Assembly (NCBI RefSeq): GCF_004664715.2
Contig: NC_051072.1
Coordinates: 33,940,642 to 34,004,641, forward strand
Direction of reading: 5' to 3'
DNA length: 64,000 bases
From: Peromyscus leucopus
Taxonomy: Eukaryota > Chordata > Mammalia > Rodentia > Cricetidae
The notes below the pieces were generated by a model. It was given only the letters and a program-made list of their open reading frames with translations. It searched no databases and was not told the origin of the DNA. Of this stretch, positions 26,780-39,639 are shown one piece after another (position 1 is the first letter of the stretch; each line of letters begins with the position of its first letter). The position numbers were made by a program, and so were the translations under genes.

Positions 26780-27000
26780 AACTATTTCTTGAGGCTGGAG
26801 AGATGCTTCCCTAGTTAAGAGTGCATACTGCTCTTACTGAAGACCAGAGTTTGGTTTCCACTATCCATGTAGGCTGACTATCAACTGCTTATAATTACAA
26901 TCCCAAGCATATCTGACACCTGCACTCACATGCACACATTTGCACACACATATAAACACATAATCAAGATACAGCTTAACATTTAAAGAATAATAATTTG
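26780..27000 (+). repeat. B3-like SINE, sense
   Basis: GAGGCTGGAGAGATGCTTCC (tRNA-like head), AGAGTTTGGTTTCCA (B-box region), then a CA-rich tail. Confidence 0.65.
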
Positions 27001-28456
27001 TTGAATAACTAAATGAGAAGTCTAATTCCAAGTGATTCACCATAGATAGCCTATGGGGTGAACTATTTGAGACTACCTGAAGACTTATGAGCTGAAGAAG
27101 AGCTCCACGTGAACTCCAGTGGTCTACTTACTACAAAGGCACAGCCTAGCTAAGAACAATCTGGCATTGAGTTTGAGGTGGTTTTGTTTTGTTTTCAGCA
27201 TCAACTTTTCAGGGGCAAAATAAGTCTAAGAGAAAAAAACAACACTATCTGTAATAGATGTTATTAGAGATGATAAGTCTGTTATGGATTGGTGATGAAC
27301 TCAACTACTGGCTATGTGGCAGTTGAATAAGACTAAAATGACAAAGAGATGACAGGAACCTAATGTAGAATCCTGAGAAAGTGAGGGTCAGTCTTGATGT
27401 TTCTCTCTGTGTAAGAAGAATTCAAGATTATATTGATTATATTGAAATTCTCGTGCTGATCGGGTGACATCAAGATCAGGGACATCAGATAATTCAAAAT
27501 CCTGCCTTAGCCTTCCCATAATATTCCTTGTGTAAATAATGACAATGGCTATTAGGAAACAAGGCCCTACTCTATAATTGGCTGGGTTGGTGCCTTCAAT
27601 ACCAATATGGAACTTTTGGTAAAGTGTACTTTTTAGCTTAGGATTATAGCCTTCCTTCCCTCCAGCCAGTGTCTAATCATCAGCCTGTGCAGACATACTG
27701 CACCACACAGAGGAGAAGGGACAATTCATGTCTGTCTAAGGGGCTGAAGGCACAAAGCGGAGAAGAGAGCAAAGCTGGTGGACCAGCCTGTCCAAATCCT
27801 CTCACCACCTCAGTCTTGCCAAGCAAAGGAACAGAACAGGCTAAGCCATGGACAAAATTACCTAATCCACTGTGACTGGATACTGTGCCTATGTGGGGTG
27901 TAGGAAACACAGAGCATGGAACTTGCCCTCCGGAGAGTGGAACCGTCTAGGAGGAAGATTTATATGCAGAGTAGGAATGCAGAAATAAGAGAGAAGGGAC
28001 AATTCAGGGCCAAACCTTGTCATTGCTCATGTTTTCGTGCTTCTACCTCCATTAAGGGCAGAGCTCATTTTCCCTTCCCAAGGCCCAGGACACTGGCGGT
28101 ACAAGATTTCTTCATGGCCTCTGTCATTAGCCCATCCCTATCAGTGGGCCTTCCTTGGATACAATGCACCAGGGCTAGGTGGTCCTGAGTTAGGACAGGC
28201 TGCCTTCCCAGAGCAGAAGAAAAATAATGCGGAACCTGGGCTCCAGAATGGCCCATTTGTTTTGACAATTGGCGCTGTGCCCTTCCCCACTCCTAATTTA
28301 TGACAATTGCCCAGACGTTATGGAAGTAGCAGATGTGGGAAAAACTGTTTAAACATTAACTTTCCTTCTGATACTAATGAAGTTAACTTTTGCTAGGAAT
28401 CCATTCAATAAATTGTGAGTGTTTGCTCAGAGTCAGGGTGTCTCACAGACACAAAC

Positions 28457-28463
28457 ACACGCG

Positions 28464-28499
<36 letters not shown>
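28457..28499. repeat. (GC)n(CA)n alternating purine-pyrimidine tract
   Basis: 13 bp of alternating GC followed by 27 bp of CA. Confidence 0.93.
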
Positions 28500-28502
<3 letters not shown>

Positions 28503-29584
28503 CAATGCTGTCTTCCTGCTTATTCTGAAGTAAGTCTTGCCCCTTTTCTGTCTGCTTACTCTGACTTCCTTTACAATCTCTTTTACCCTTGACTCATTCT
28601 CAGCCCTTTTCCTCTAACCCGTTCAAGGCTCCAGTAGAAGTGTTCTTAAATCGCACTGTTATTTCGGAGTACAGTTTGAGTTGTCCTTGTGTGTCCGATG
28701 TTAAGAACATAGGCATGTTTTACTTCAAGATCTACTAGATTTTAATGAAGCCAATTTGGCTATTTTAGTAGCATTATTTATTAGATGTTTATTACACCCT
28801 AGACTTCTACTTTAATAGAATCAGTGACATCTCTTTATTAATTCTTGAGCCTTTTCCACAGTCTCCTGTGAGCTGCAGAGTTTGAAAAGCAGGCTGACCT
28901 TCCCAAGCAGAGCTGCTGTGCAGCCCTGTGGCTAAGAGTAAAGCCTGGTGTGCTCCTCTTTCGGCGTAGGCAGAGGAGGGCCAGCCTGCCTCCAGCCTGA
29001 GTCTCACACACCGGATGTCCAACACGGATGATGCAATCCTTATCACAAACAATCTGTGAGGGCTGAGACGTGTAAGATCATTTCCTGGAACTAGCGGTGA
29101 TATGCACTGTTTCTGTCTGTGTGATCTGAAGGCTTGCCCCAAGAACAAACTTGAGTGCATTATGTGACTCAAAATCGTTGTAACTGAAATCACTTGTGAG
29201 ACGAAGGCTGACTAAGAAGGAGGGGTATTTCCAGTCCTGGAAATGTATTTTCTTGTTTCATCAAGGACTGGTGCATTCTACTTCCTTATAAAGAGAGAAC
29301 TATGAATGAATACTTCATCAAAAAAAAATCACTGCATCTATATATGGGCATGTATAATTATTTTAACTTTTTGGTTAAGAGAAATTTTAGTAAAATTCTT
29401 AATTTATTATAAGTGTGATAGTCCCCCCAAAAATGTCTCTGTAGGAGAAATTTAAATAAAAAGTCATATAGGAGTGAGAAATTTTCAGTTTTATAGCAGA
29501 TACAAAGGCTATGTGTGTTAAATATCTCTTACTCTAACTTGCTTCTCCCATCATCCATTCAGGACTTGAGTTTGTGATGCTCAT

Positions 29585-29586
<2 letters not shown>

Positions 29587-29630
<44 letters not shown>
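29587..29630. repeat. (CA)n microsatellite
   Basis: 44 bp pure CA tract. Confidence 0.95.
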
Positions 29631-29632
<2 letters not shown>

Positions 29633-30038
29633 TTGTGACTCACACTTGAAAGATACCTGCTGTTCTAGAATGCTTGGGACATCTCAATGATCTATGGAAA
29701 AATCCTCCATGCTTTCAAAAGCATCATGTCAGATATTCCTCATGATAATATCAAGTGCCTGCTCAAGAAAAAAATTAACTTACAAAAGTAAAGAGCTTTG
29801 ACACATACGTCTTTCTGGTGCCCAACCATCTAAAACGTTTCCCTCCATCAGAACATGTATGTGGGAAATGCTAAGTGGCATATATAGGAGGTAGTTGTTA
29901 ATGTTTTTAAGTTCCATATGATGAACATGTGTTGAGTTCTTGTTTAAAAGAGTTCTAAGTGGACCCAGTATGGTAGAATTGTGGATTTGGAAGGAAGGGA
30001 CATAGAAGTGAGTGTAGATTCTGCTGCCACTGAGACTC

Positions 30039-30384
30039 TGTACTAGTTTCTGTTGCTATGGTAAAACACCATGACCAAGGCAACCAAAGGAAGAAGTTTA
30101 CTTGGTCTTATAGTTCCTGAGGGATGAGTCCATTATGAGCAGACATGACAGCAAACATCAGGAGGAGAAAACTAAGAGGTCATATCCCAATAAAAATCAG
30201 AGAGAAGAAAGAAAAAATGGAAGAAGGATGAAGCAATATTCTCAAAGTCTGCCCTCAGTGACATACTTTCTCCAGCAAGGCCACACCTCCCAAATTTCCC
30301 CAAACAGCACCACCAAATGGGGACCAAGTGTCCAAATGCCTGTGTCTGGGAATGGGGCAGGTGCATCTCATTCAAACCACTGTA
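30039..30384 (-). mobile_element. MT-type MaLR LTR, antisense
   Basis: Contains CACCACCAAATGGGGACCAA and GTGCATCTCATTCAAACCAC, the same reversed order as in the copy at 4910-5264. An A-rich purine stretch replaces the usual middle. Confidence 0.7.
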
Positions 30385-31733
30385 GACACAGTGTCTTTAT
30401 ACAAAAACAGAAATAGGTATAACATCTCATAGGTAATTATAAGGACCAAAGGAGATAATTCGTATGAGTCCTTCATTAACCATTGTGTAGTTTTATAATG
30501 CTGTTGCTATTCAAGTGTTTATCTTTGATTTTTAAAAAAAATGGCCTTCAAAGCACCCAGCAGAAAGATATTGTCTCGTGGGCATTGATGTCTGAAAGGT
30601 AGTAATCTTAAAAATCATACTTGGTTCCCTAGGGTGGGTAAAAGTGGAGGATTTTATATCACCATAAGTCTTTATAGTGAGTATCTCAGCTTTTGATTTT
30701 AACTTCAGGAAAACTTCATGGAAGATGATTTGAAGCCACAATTGGTATTTATTGGCTCCTTTGATTCCAGTAAAAAAAATTAATTTCTAGGGTTTTTTTT
30801 ATGGAGCAGAAAAGACTTCAGATGCTTTAGAGATAATGAGGTTGGTGGACTCTGTTGCGACATTGAAAAACCTTGAAGGCTTTGCCATCTCACCACTTCA
30901 GGGAACAATCTGGAAGCTGAAGAGTTTGTGGTCACATAGTGAGGTTGACATACTAACATTGCTTTTAACTTACACCAAAGAGTTTGACTATTGAGTTTGG
31001 AACAGCAATACTATGACCTAAATGTCTACCTGGCCCCTCTTTCCCTAAGGGGCAAAATTTCATAGGTGACTTCCTTCATTCACAAATACCTTTTCCATTA
31101 ACTAGCAAAAAGTAAGGCTCTATTTATAATTTGCCAGATGCACTGTATTGTCAATAACCTAGAATAATAAAAGTATGATATTCTTATTCATATACTGTGG
31201 CTTTGAAATTTCTAATGTTAATATAGATATTACATAGAATAGGCTCCAGTCATGAGTAAGGTATCACCTCCAGGGTCTAGAGGACATCTCAAACTCCAGG
31301 TGTCTCTCCCACAGCTGTTGAGCTTCTTCATCTCAAAATCTTGCTCAGCTGACAGCATCCTTTGTGTTGATGACACTCATTCTGCTTAACTGTCCCAACT
31401 CCAAGAGTTGCCTTGAGCTTGTGTTCATCCCTCTGCCCCTCTTTCTTGCTTCCTCTGTTTAAGTTTTCCTTTGAAAGACAACCTAAAGAAATCCTGCTGG
31501 CCCTACTTAGACAAACTATCTTAAACAAGACAAGTGCTCACCACCGGAATTCTCTGAATTTCTGTGAGTCTCCGCCAGCTTTTACCCAGGAGACAGCAAG
31601 GACCTTACAAATACTTGACCTGCTCCCCTGTGGCTTCAGTACAATCTTTTTAATGAAGTGCCTGTCACAGTTCCCCAAGTATGTCACATTATGATCACTC
31701 TACTCACCCCCCTGAAACATTTTTTACTTAGAG

Positions 31734-31736
<3 letters not shown>

Positions 31737-31799
<63 letters not shown>
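31737..31799. repeat. (GA)n microsatellite
   Basis: 63 bp pure GA tract. Confidence 0.95.
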
Positions 31800-31804
<5 letters not shown>

Positions 31805-32230
31805 GGACTAATTAAATGCAAGTCTATATTTGGTCTGGCCCCCTTGCCAAGCTGATCCCACCTCTTGCCATTTTCCCCCAGCCACTGGGCTTTCCAGCTT
31901 GTTGCAGCCCCAGGTTACTCCTCCACCAAAGTCTCCTGACTTTTTTTCTTTTCTTTAAGTCTTGAATACTTAAACTTCCTTAAATCTTGAACAGTTTTTT
32001 GGAGGGGAGTGGGGCTTCTCTAACCATTCAAATAAAGATTATACTACTCTCCACCTCACACCTCTAACTCTATTCCACTCATCTTCCTTCCAAAGCACTG
32101 ATCACTGCCACCATGTGGTTCACTTATAAGATTTATTATCAGTCTTTTCCCTAGGATATAAAATTTGAGGCCAGAATTTTTTCTAGTGACTTCCTTGATA
32201 CCTACAACTGAGTATGGTCCATAGTAGGTA

Positions 32231-32636
32231 TTCTGGCTAGTTTTATGTCAACTTGACACAAGCCAGAGTCATTAGAGAAGGGAGCCTCACTTGAGAAAAT
32301 GCCTCTGTAAGATCAGGCTGTAGGCAACCCTATTGGGCATTTTCTTAATTAGTGATTGATGGAGAGGGCTCAGCGCACTGTGGGTGGTGCCATCCCTGGG
32401 CTGGTGGTCCTGGGTTCTATAAAAAGCAGGCTGAAGAAGCTATAAGGAGCAAGCCATAGAGTACCATTCCTTAGCCTCTGCATTAGCTCCTGCCTCCAGG
32501 TTCCTGCCCTGGTTGAGTTTCTGTCCTGACTTCCTCCAGAGATGAAGAGTAAAATGGAAGTGTAATAATAAACCCTTTCCTCTTCAGTTTGCTTTTTCTC
32601 ATGGTGTTTTAGCACAGCAATAGTAACCCTAAGACA
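32231..32636 (+). mobile_element. MaLR/ORR1-like LTR, sense, full length
   Basis: TTCTGGCTAGTTTTATGTCA ... GTAACCCTAAGACA. It is close to the family consensus as I know it, with AATAAACCC near the 3' end. Confidence 0.78.
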
Positions 32637-34703
32637 GTAGGTCTTGCCACTGTACACAACCTCATAGGTGGTCTACTGTACAGGGCCAAGACATACAGTT
32701 TATATAAGAATGGTATCTCCTGGAGTTGTACAACATGTCCATCCCATAGGCACTCATTAAACATTTCTTGACAATACCATATTGTTTTAACTGCATCTCC
32801 ATTGGCAATCTCTATAAAAATCCTTACTGTTGATGAAATGTCTGGAGAGCTTAGAGACCCACAGAACAAAGGAAGATATTTTTAGCACCTCCTGGATTGT
32901 GGGTTTAAAATTGTCGGACCTACGCTACCATAAATATTGTTTACTAACTAAACAAAGCACTTTGAATTCCACTGAGGTGGGCAAATTGGCTACTTTTGGG
33001 GAGTCTACATAATCACTATTTTCCCACAAGATAATTGAACAGTAAGTGTTATTTAAGACAGTCTTGGAAGAATTCCCAGTTTCACCGTAGGGAAGAAGAA
33101 GTTTATATCTTGGGTTTTTGTTTAGTTTCGAGGATCAGCACTCATGACTATTCACACAGCTCTATTTTTTTTTCTGGTTCAGAGTTAATGAAATCTATAA
33201 CTACAAAGAATTCCTGTCATGTTTCAACATGTTTTTCCCACCTGTGGATGCCATACCTCCCTTTGTAAAAATTTTACTGTTGTACAGCATGCTCCCTGTT
33301 ACAGCCATAAAATTTAATGGTTGATAATACCAGCCTCCTTAACTTCCTGTCTGGTTGATTTAAGGATGTCATGATTTCCTGGGAGTGGCCTCTGGTGACT
33401 TCATAGCCTCCTCTCATGGGGGTGAGCTGTAAGGAAGAGGATTCCATGAAAGTCTGTGGGTGTGGTGAGGTGTCTGCTGCAGGGTGGGAAATATTACCAG
33501 TAAAGACCGTGGCAGTGGTCTAGAACCTTCCCTGGAATTGCTGGCCTGGAGGTGGATACCTAATGTGCTATAATATTTACAGAATGAGTCATGCGTGAAC
33601 TAGGGACGAAGACTCCTTTGTTCTTCAGGTACACCCCCAAATAGCCAGGTTTTGTATTGTTTTCTCCTGTCTTCTGTTAATAATTTAAGATAGCAGATGA
33701 AGAAAATAACTTTATTTCTGTTTTTTTTCGCTGACATCTCAGTGCTTTTATTTACCCCTTATTGAGTGGCATATGATAGAGCAGAAATATGCCTCTCCCT
33801 CTTCTTTGTGTCTGCCTGCCTTAAGAGAGTCACAGTGTTCCCAGTAGTAAGGGTGATGGTGGCATCTTAACCCTTCTCTAATTTTAAGGTTAACTAATCC
33901 TGAATTCTGAGAGGAGGTGAGGGGGCCTGCCCATCAGGGCTCTCAGTGGGAGAGAAAAGCAGCCAGTATCTCTGGATTCTTCTCAAGGAGACTAGCAGAG
34001 AGCAGGTGCTATACCCTTGCTGCTGGAGACACTGAGAATCAGAGCGCTTTCGTTCAGACATGCTTCGCTTTCCTCAGTGTGCCTTCCCTGGGCTTTGGTA
34101 AAGAGGTGTGTATCAAAGAAGTCACCCGTGTGATCAGATCTGGTATTTACTGAACGTCCTCTGTCCTTGACTGTCCTTGCAAACAGCACGGCCTGCCCCT
34201 TGCTGTGTACTTGTGCCCTCCCAAGGACGACCCTGACACGCACGCATCTGAACTGTGGCTCCCTTCCGCACTACATAGCCGTACCCCTGTTCCCAGGAAG
34301 TGTGACCTGGCCCTCTGCTTCCAGTTTCTATCGCATCCGATTTCTAGAACTCATCTCATCTGTGCATAGAGTTTTCCCAAGCCTACCCCAGGGCTTCTTG
34401 CACTGAAGAGGAAAGAGAGCTGCCTGGAGGTTAAAATCCACATCTTCAGACAGGAACACAGTTGACCATGACCCGCAACTTTATAAGGAATGAATTGTTC
34501 ATCTCTCTGTCTCAGCACTTCCATTTGTAAAATGCCAGTAATATAATCTCAGGTTTGTTTTTTGGAGATTAAATAAGGTAATTTTTGGAAAAACTTACAC
34601 CCACCCCAAAATATTGTAAGATTTACCAGCATTAACAGGAATTCCCAGAATGGCAAGGGCCAGAGCCACACTTTCTGTAACTGGTTGTCTTAAGGTATTC
34701 CAT

Positions 34704-35084
34704 GAGTTACTTTTCTCATTGTTCTACCAACACACATGGCAGGAGTATTTTAAGGAATAATGGTTCATTCTAGCTCACAGTTTGAGGGCACAGTCATCAT
34801 GGTGAGGAAGGCGTGAACACAGGAGCATGAGGCAGGCAGGCCGGTCACAGTTCATCTCTGTGAGATGAGTGCGAGAGTCATGAGTGCTAGAACTCAGCTA
34901 GATTTCTCTTTTCTATTGGATCAAAGCTCCCCCCTCTTAACTGTGGATGATTGCTGCCCACATTTAGGATGGGTCTTCCTTTCTCAGTTCAACCATCTGG
35001 GAATTAAGCTTCTTAGACACAGTCGAGGTGTGGTTCCATCTGATTCCAGATCCAGTCAAATTTGACTATGAAGATTGACCATCA
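34704..35084 (-). mobile_element. ORR1-like LTR, antisense, diverged
   Basis: GAGTTACTTTTCTCATTGTT at the left and CCAGATCCAGTCAAATTTGA at the right correspond to the reversed LTR ends. Confidence 0.55.
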
Positions 35085-35159
35085 TGGTGCTGTTTTCTTC
35101 CTAAATAGACTCTGTAGTCTACTTTCCTTCATCCCTTAAACCTTGACCAGAGAAGCTTC

Positions 35160-35760
35160 TTTGTGCTCAGAGACTCATGACTGATCAAAGTACCAAGTGT
35201 AAAATAACACAAAGTGCTGAGTTTCGCATGGGTCATCTGTATCAACTTTTCGCCATCTAAGACCCAAGAAACTATGCAGAATGGGGAGGAGGCAAAAGAA
35301 GGGAACAGTCAGTGGATGGGGAGTTAAGCTGGGAAATGATGACTTCTGGGTTTGCATAGCCATCGAGAACATCAACTCCCAGCATCTGTGTTCTATCTCT
35401 ACGTGATCAACACAAGATCGAGCCAGTCAACATTCCATCATGGATGAGGAAAGGGTGCATGAGAACCTACTCCTTAGCAGAAGAGTTATGGGTAATTGAT
35501 GACTGCTGGGGAAGGAAAAGACTATTTTCTTCAGGGTGTGGCTACTGGTCGGCTGCCAAACCCCTAGTGAAGGGTCATGCGCCCATGCGCTTATGGGTAA
35601 CACTAATTGGACTCAGTAGGAGATTTTAAAAAGGAGGTTGAGAGGATGCACTGGGGTACAAGGGAGGTGGCTTGGGAGTGGAAAGTGGTTATGATCAAGA
35701 CATGTTGTATACACGTTTGATATTTTCCAAAGATAAATTTAAAACATTAATTTTCTTAGA
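35160..35760 (+). mobile_element. LINE-1 3' UTR fragment, sense
   Basis: Contains TTATGGGTAACACTAATTGG followed by ACTCAGTAGGAG and ends ATGATCAAGACATGTTGTAT, features of muroid L1 3' UTRs. No ORF2 remains. The upstream limit is approximate. Confidence 0.6.
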
Positions 35761-35850
35761 AGTATAATTTTGACGCTAGTAGAAGGTACAGGCTGAATCT
35801 GAAATAGCTGACAAAACAGTCATGGTGTATGCTTCCTTTGGGCTCTCTTT

Positions 35851-35940
35851 GACTTTTCAAGAGCCTTAACCTACTGTGTATGCCTACTGTGATCGAAGCA
35901 TTGAGTACAAGTAACATTTTAATAGGTAACACTAAATTAT
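35851..35940. repeat. Local duplication, copy 1 (uninterrupted)
   Basis: GACTTTTCAAGAGCCTTAAC ... TTTTAATAGGTAACACTAAA. It is matched by 36707-36926, which carries a B1 in the middle. Confidence 0.88.
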
Positions 35941-35950
35941 ACATATACAT

Positions 35951-35965
35951 GTGTGTATGTGTGTG

Positions 35966-36012
<47 letters not shown>
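35951..36012. repeat. (GT)n microsatellite
   Basis: About 60 bp of GT with a few A interruptions near its left end. Confidence 0.93.
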
Positions 36013-36014
<2 letters not shown>

Positions 36015-36706
36015 TGGCTCTTTATTTTCACCTTTATTTGGACAAAAATAGAATGTCCTTCAGCTAAAAGATAATTATAGATTATTAATTAACCTTTCCT
36101 TTACCAATACAGTCTTCCAATCAGTAACTGAAATGCTTATTTTTTCATTCATTTGTTCAGCAAATATTTAGACCTACAGGCACAGAATCTCTGCCCTCAA
36201 TAACCTTCCTATCTACTGGAGGATCTAGTCCTCAGAGTTCAAAGAGCCAGATGGCTTTCTGGAGGGAGGATTATCCAACAGGAGATGTAGCTGATGGGTA
36301 GAACCTGCATGGCATGTATAAAGGTCTGGAAGCATAAGAGACTCTGGTCTAGAAAACTGAATTCAGTAAGACTGGACTCTTCAACCCCAGGAGTAGGCAA
36401 GAATAAGACAGGACTGGACAGGAAATTAGAGGCATATCACCTGATTTTTTTAAGAAGTGTCTGTGCAAGAAAACCAGAAGAATGCTATGTAGACCCCCTG
36501 TAAATGAGTACTAGAGACTACTAAAGAGGGAGAAGGTTTGAGCTGTTGTTGAAACAGTTTTCACAGTACAAAGGAGATTCCTAACTTCCTCTCAGTGGTC
36601 ATGGAGAGCACCAGACATGCTCAAACATGCACGCCAAATGCCACCAGCAGCTCCCCACCACTAAAATAAACACTGTCACAACGTTATAGCCATCACTCAG
36701 ATTTCT

Positions 36707-36926
36707 GACTTTTCAAGAGCCTTAACCTGTGTGCCCAATGTGATTGAAGTGTTGAGTACAAGTAACATTTTTTTGGGGGGGTTTCGAGACAGGGTCTCTC
36801 TGTGTAGCTTTGGAGCCTGTCCGGGAACTCACTCTGTAGACCAGGCTGGCCTCGAACTCACAGAGATCTGCCTGGCTCTGCCTCCCGAGTTCTGGGATTA
36901 CATTTTAATAGGTAATGCTAAGTTAT
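36707..36926. repeat. Local duplication, copy 2 (split by B1)
   Basis: The left part is homologous to 35851-35919 and the right part (CATTTTAATAGGTAATGCTA) to 35915-35940. Confidence 0.88.
36771..36899 (-). mobile_element. B1 SINE, antisense, 5'-truncated
   Basis: TTTCGAGACAGGGTCTCTCT ... CGAGTTCTGGGATTA. It lacks the GCCGGGCGGTGG end. Flanking AACATTTT and TACATTTT suggest a short target duplication. Confidence 0.92.
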
Positions 36927-37409
36927 CTGCTTCTAAGAGGACAAATCTTTCAGTTGTGACCTTAAATAAAAGTTAATTGAATTATTAAGTATTCTGGATG
37001 TTCTCTAAGAATAATTTTATGCAAGAATAAGGTAATTTTACTGTTGAATATAAATTTTCATCCTTTATGTCTCTTTTTGCATCCTTTGACCATTTTAATT
37101 AACATTTGTTTCACAGAAGAGCTTAATTCCTATCCTTCGTCTCTCTCATATAATTGTTTTATTGGTTGTGTATGTTAAATAGTTATGCCGGATTTAGTAG
37201 ACAGGATTTCTATATGTCTACTACATAACATTTAGCATGGAGCAAAAGTGTAAGTGATAATGAGAAATTATTAGCAAAGAACACTCATAGAAAAATTTCA
37301 TAGATAATCTTCTCAACTTCAAAAAGCACAACTAAGAGTAAAGCAAGTATACTTCCTTAGTAACTGGATGTTACACAATACATAACCAGCTATGGCCTCT
37401 GAAGATTAA

Positions 37410-37705
37410 GCTGATCGGGTTGAGCAATAGCTCAGTTGATAAAATGTTTGTCTCAGAAGCACGACCCGGAGCCCCGGAACCTATGCAAAAATGCTGGGCA
37501 TGGTGACTCAATTGTTACCAGTGTTAGAGAGGCCAAGACAGGTGGATCCTTGGGGCCTCCCTGCCAGCCAGTGTAGTCTAACTCAGGAGTTCCTAGCCAA
37601 TGAAAGATCCTTCCTCAAAGGAGGTTGATAGTGTTTCAGGTTATTGTCTGGCCTACACATATTCACTTGCACACACATGTGCATCTGCACACACATGCAT
37701 AAGAG
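37410..37705 (+). repeat. Composite tRNA/B1 SINE, sense
   Basis: Head GAGCAATAGCTCAGTTGATA, middle AAATGCTGGGCATGGTGACT, tail CTGGCCTACACATATTCACT. Confidence 0.7.
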
Positions 37706-38624
37706 AAAAATGATCTAACAGTACATACTCTCTTTCTGTTCAGTACCATATGAGCATAAACATCTAATGAGTATTTCTGTAGGGAGGAGAAACAGAGTCC
37801 CTAGAAAGGAAACGAAGCTAACCAAAGGAAGGATGTGAATACCAGACTCATCCTGTATTCTAGATATGCACCCAAAATATTGCAATCAGTAAGGAGGTCT
37901 CCAAGATACATGTGTTCAGTGTTTCTGCAAATATCTGCTTTCTAAAGGCAGTAACCAAAAAGCCACCAAGATACCTCACCTGCTGCCTAAATAACACAGC
38001 CTGTGACAGAACTTAAGTCATAGAAAGAACTCCAAAAACGTCAGTTGTTGTCACTTTTGGGTATGAATGAATATGATGTCATTCTTCAGCACTTTGCCAA
38101 TACATACAGAAGTATCTAACTGCTTGTGCCCTTTATGTTCATAAAATGTTGCTTGCATATTGATATGTGTTCTCAGCATAAAATAGGCACCAAATTTTAA
38201 ATACTTTGTAAGAGAAAATTAAAAGTAATTTATTGAAATATTTTACGTTGACTACATGATAGTTTTTATTATGTGGAGCTAAAATACATTATTAAAATTA
38301 TTTTTGACTGTCACTTTTATTGCATTAATGCAACTGCCTAGTAGAAAATCTGCAATTACTTGCATGACTCATACTGTGGCAAACATTATGCTTCTCTAGC
38401 TGCTATGGAGAGACATCTCAGGGTGTTTAGGAAAGCAGCCATATCACAGACATTAAGTGTCCTGATCAGCTATGAGGAAACAAGTCAAATTATAAGTGAA
38501 CACCTTTGAACTATGAATTTATATAACTTTAAAGTGAAATGTAATGTTGCTGACCTGTGGTCAGTTTTCTCTTTAATAAACTGTCCATAGCATGCTATGA
38601 CTCATGAGAATATCCTGTTTCTAG

Positions 38625-38734
38625 GCTACTGGTTGGTTCACCATGGAGTGGCTTTCCTGAGAACAGAATGGGAGATGTATACAAGTGCCCTGTTGATGTA
38701 CCTGCTACCACTTGTGAAAAGCTGAACCTGCAAA
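38625..38734 (+). CDS. Itga2: Itga2 exon 3: propeller blade 1
   Basis: 110 nt. The first base completes Trp, then LLVGSPWSGFPENRMGDVYK and CPVDVPATTCEKLNLQ, ending one base into an Asn codon. LLVGSPW is a classic FG-GAP 'GAP' strand followed by the G-x-V-Y strand of the alpha-chain propeller. The two Cys (CPVD and TTCEK) match the conserved first disulphide of the family. The donor is GTGAGT and the acceptor TTTCTAG. There are no stops or indels relative to the known protein. Confidence 0.96.
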
Positions 38735-39469
38735 GTGAGTTGTACTTAGCAATGTGATTCTTTACAAATAGCAAACTCTCATTTGTCATAAACTGAGACA
38801 AAAATGACAAAAAGTTCTTAAATTTGTCTTCAAGAAATGTAGATAGCTTTAGGCCTTTGTTTATTTAATCATATGGACACCAGCTCATATCCAAATTTTT
38901 AAAATGAATTTGAAGACCTGGTTTAATAATCTTCATAGGTAATGTTTTGCCTCCTGAGACATTTGCCTTAGGTCATGGACTGATTTCTACCATTTTTATT
39001 TTTCAAATTATGGCCAGAAATCTGAGACTATCAATATTTCTCTACCTCCTCTTACTAGAGTAAGCCATTATGCATAAAACACAATAGTTCTGGGGCTGAG
39101 ATTGAAGGGTCTAAGAAACACTATATATTCAGATTATGCAGAATAATTAGATTCTAATGAAAATACACAACTTATAAAAAATTATTTGCTATTTTATTGA
39201 CTTACATTGCAGGTATATTATATTACAATGTGAAATATTTAATAAAGATGTAGGACTAGAAAGCTGAATGAGTAATATCCCACACAGTATTTCCTGAAGG
39301 AAGTAAAAGGACATACAAGTCAATGGTTAGCTCCTCAGGAGAGTCATGAGAATACAAACATTGCTGAGCCCAAGTCCTCAAGAATTAAGACATGAAATGA
39401 TAAAGAGCGTTGTTAAAAAACTCAGAGGAAAGAAGGATTTCAATGACAGTTATTAAGTATTAGAAACAT

Positions 39470-39545
39470 GGCTGGGGAGGTGACTCAGTAAAGGGCTTGC
39501 TTTGCAAACACAAATATCTGAGTTCAGTCCCCCAAAGTCAAATAA
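39470..39545 (+). repeat. tRNA-derived SINE head fragment
   Basis: GGCTGGGGAGGTGACTCAGT, with a B-box-like GAGTTCAGTCC. Confidence 0.55.
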
Positions 39546-39639
39546 AAATAGTCAACCATGCACTGCCTAGGTGGCCAGGAACCAGTGACAGGACATCCCA
39601 GAGATTCAAGATAGAACCAAACATGACTGGAAAAAAAAA

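Larger units (their letters stand above)
24787..38624 (+). other. Itga2: Intron 2, 13.8 kb, non-coding
   Basis: Bounded by GTAAGA and TTTCTAG. It contains antisense and sense MaLR LTRs, an L1 3' end at about 35.2-35.8 kb, B1 and composite SINEs and microsatellites. Repeat-poor stretches lie at about 27.0-28.4, 28.5-29.5, 30.4-31.7, 32.7-34.7 and 37.7-38.6 kb. The longest unexplained frame, minus-strand 28807-29193 (128 codons), resembles nothing I know. Confidence 0.85.
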
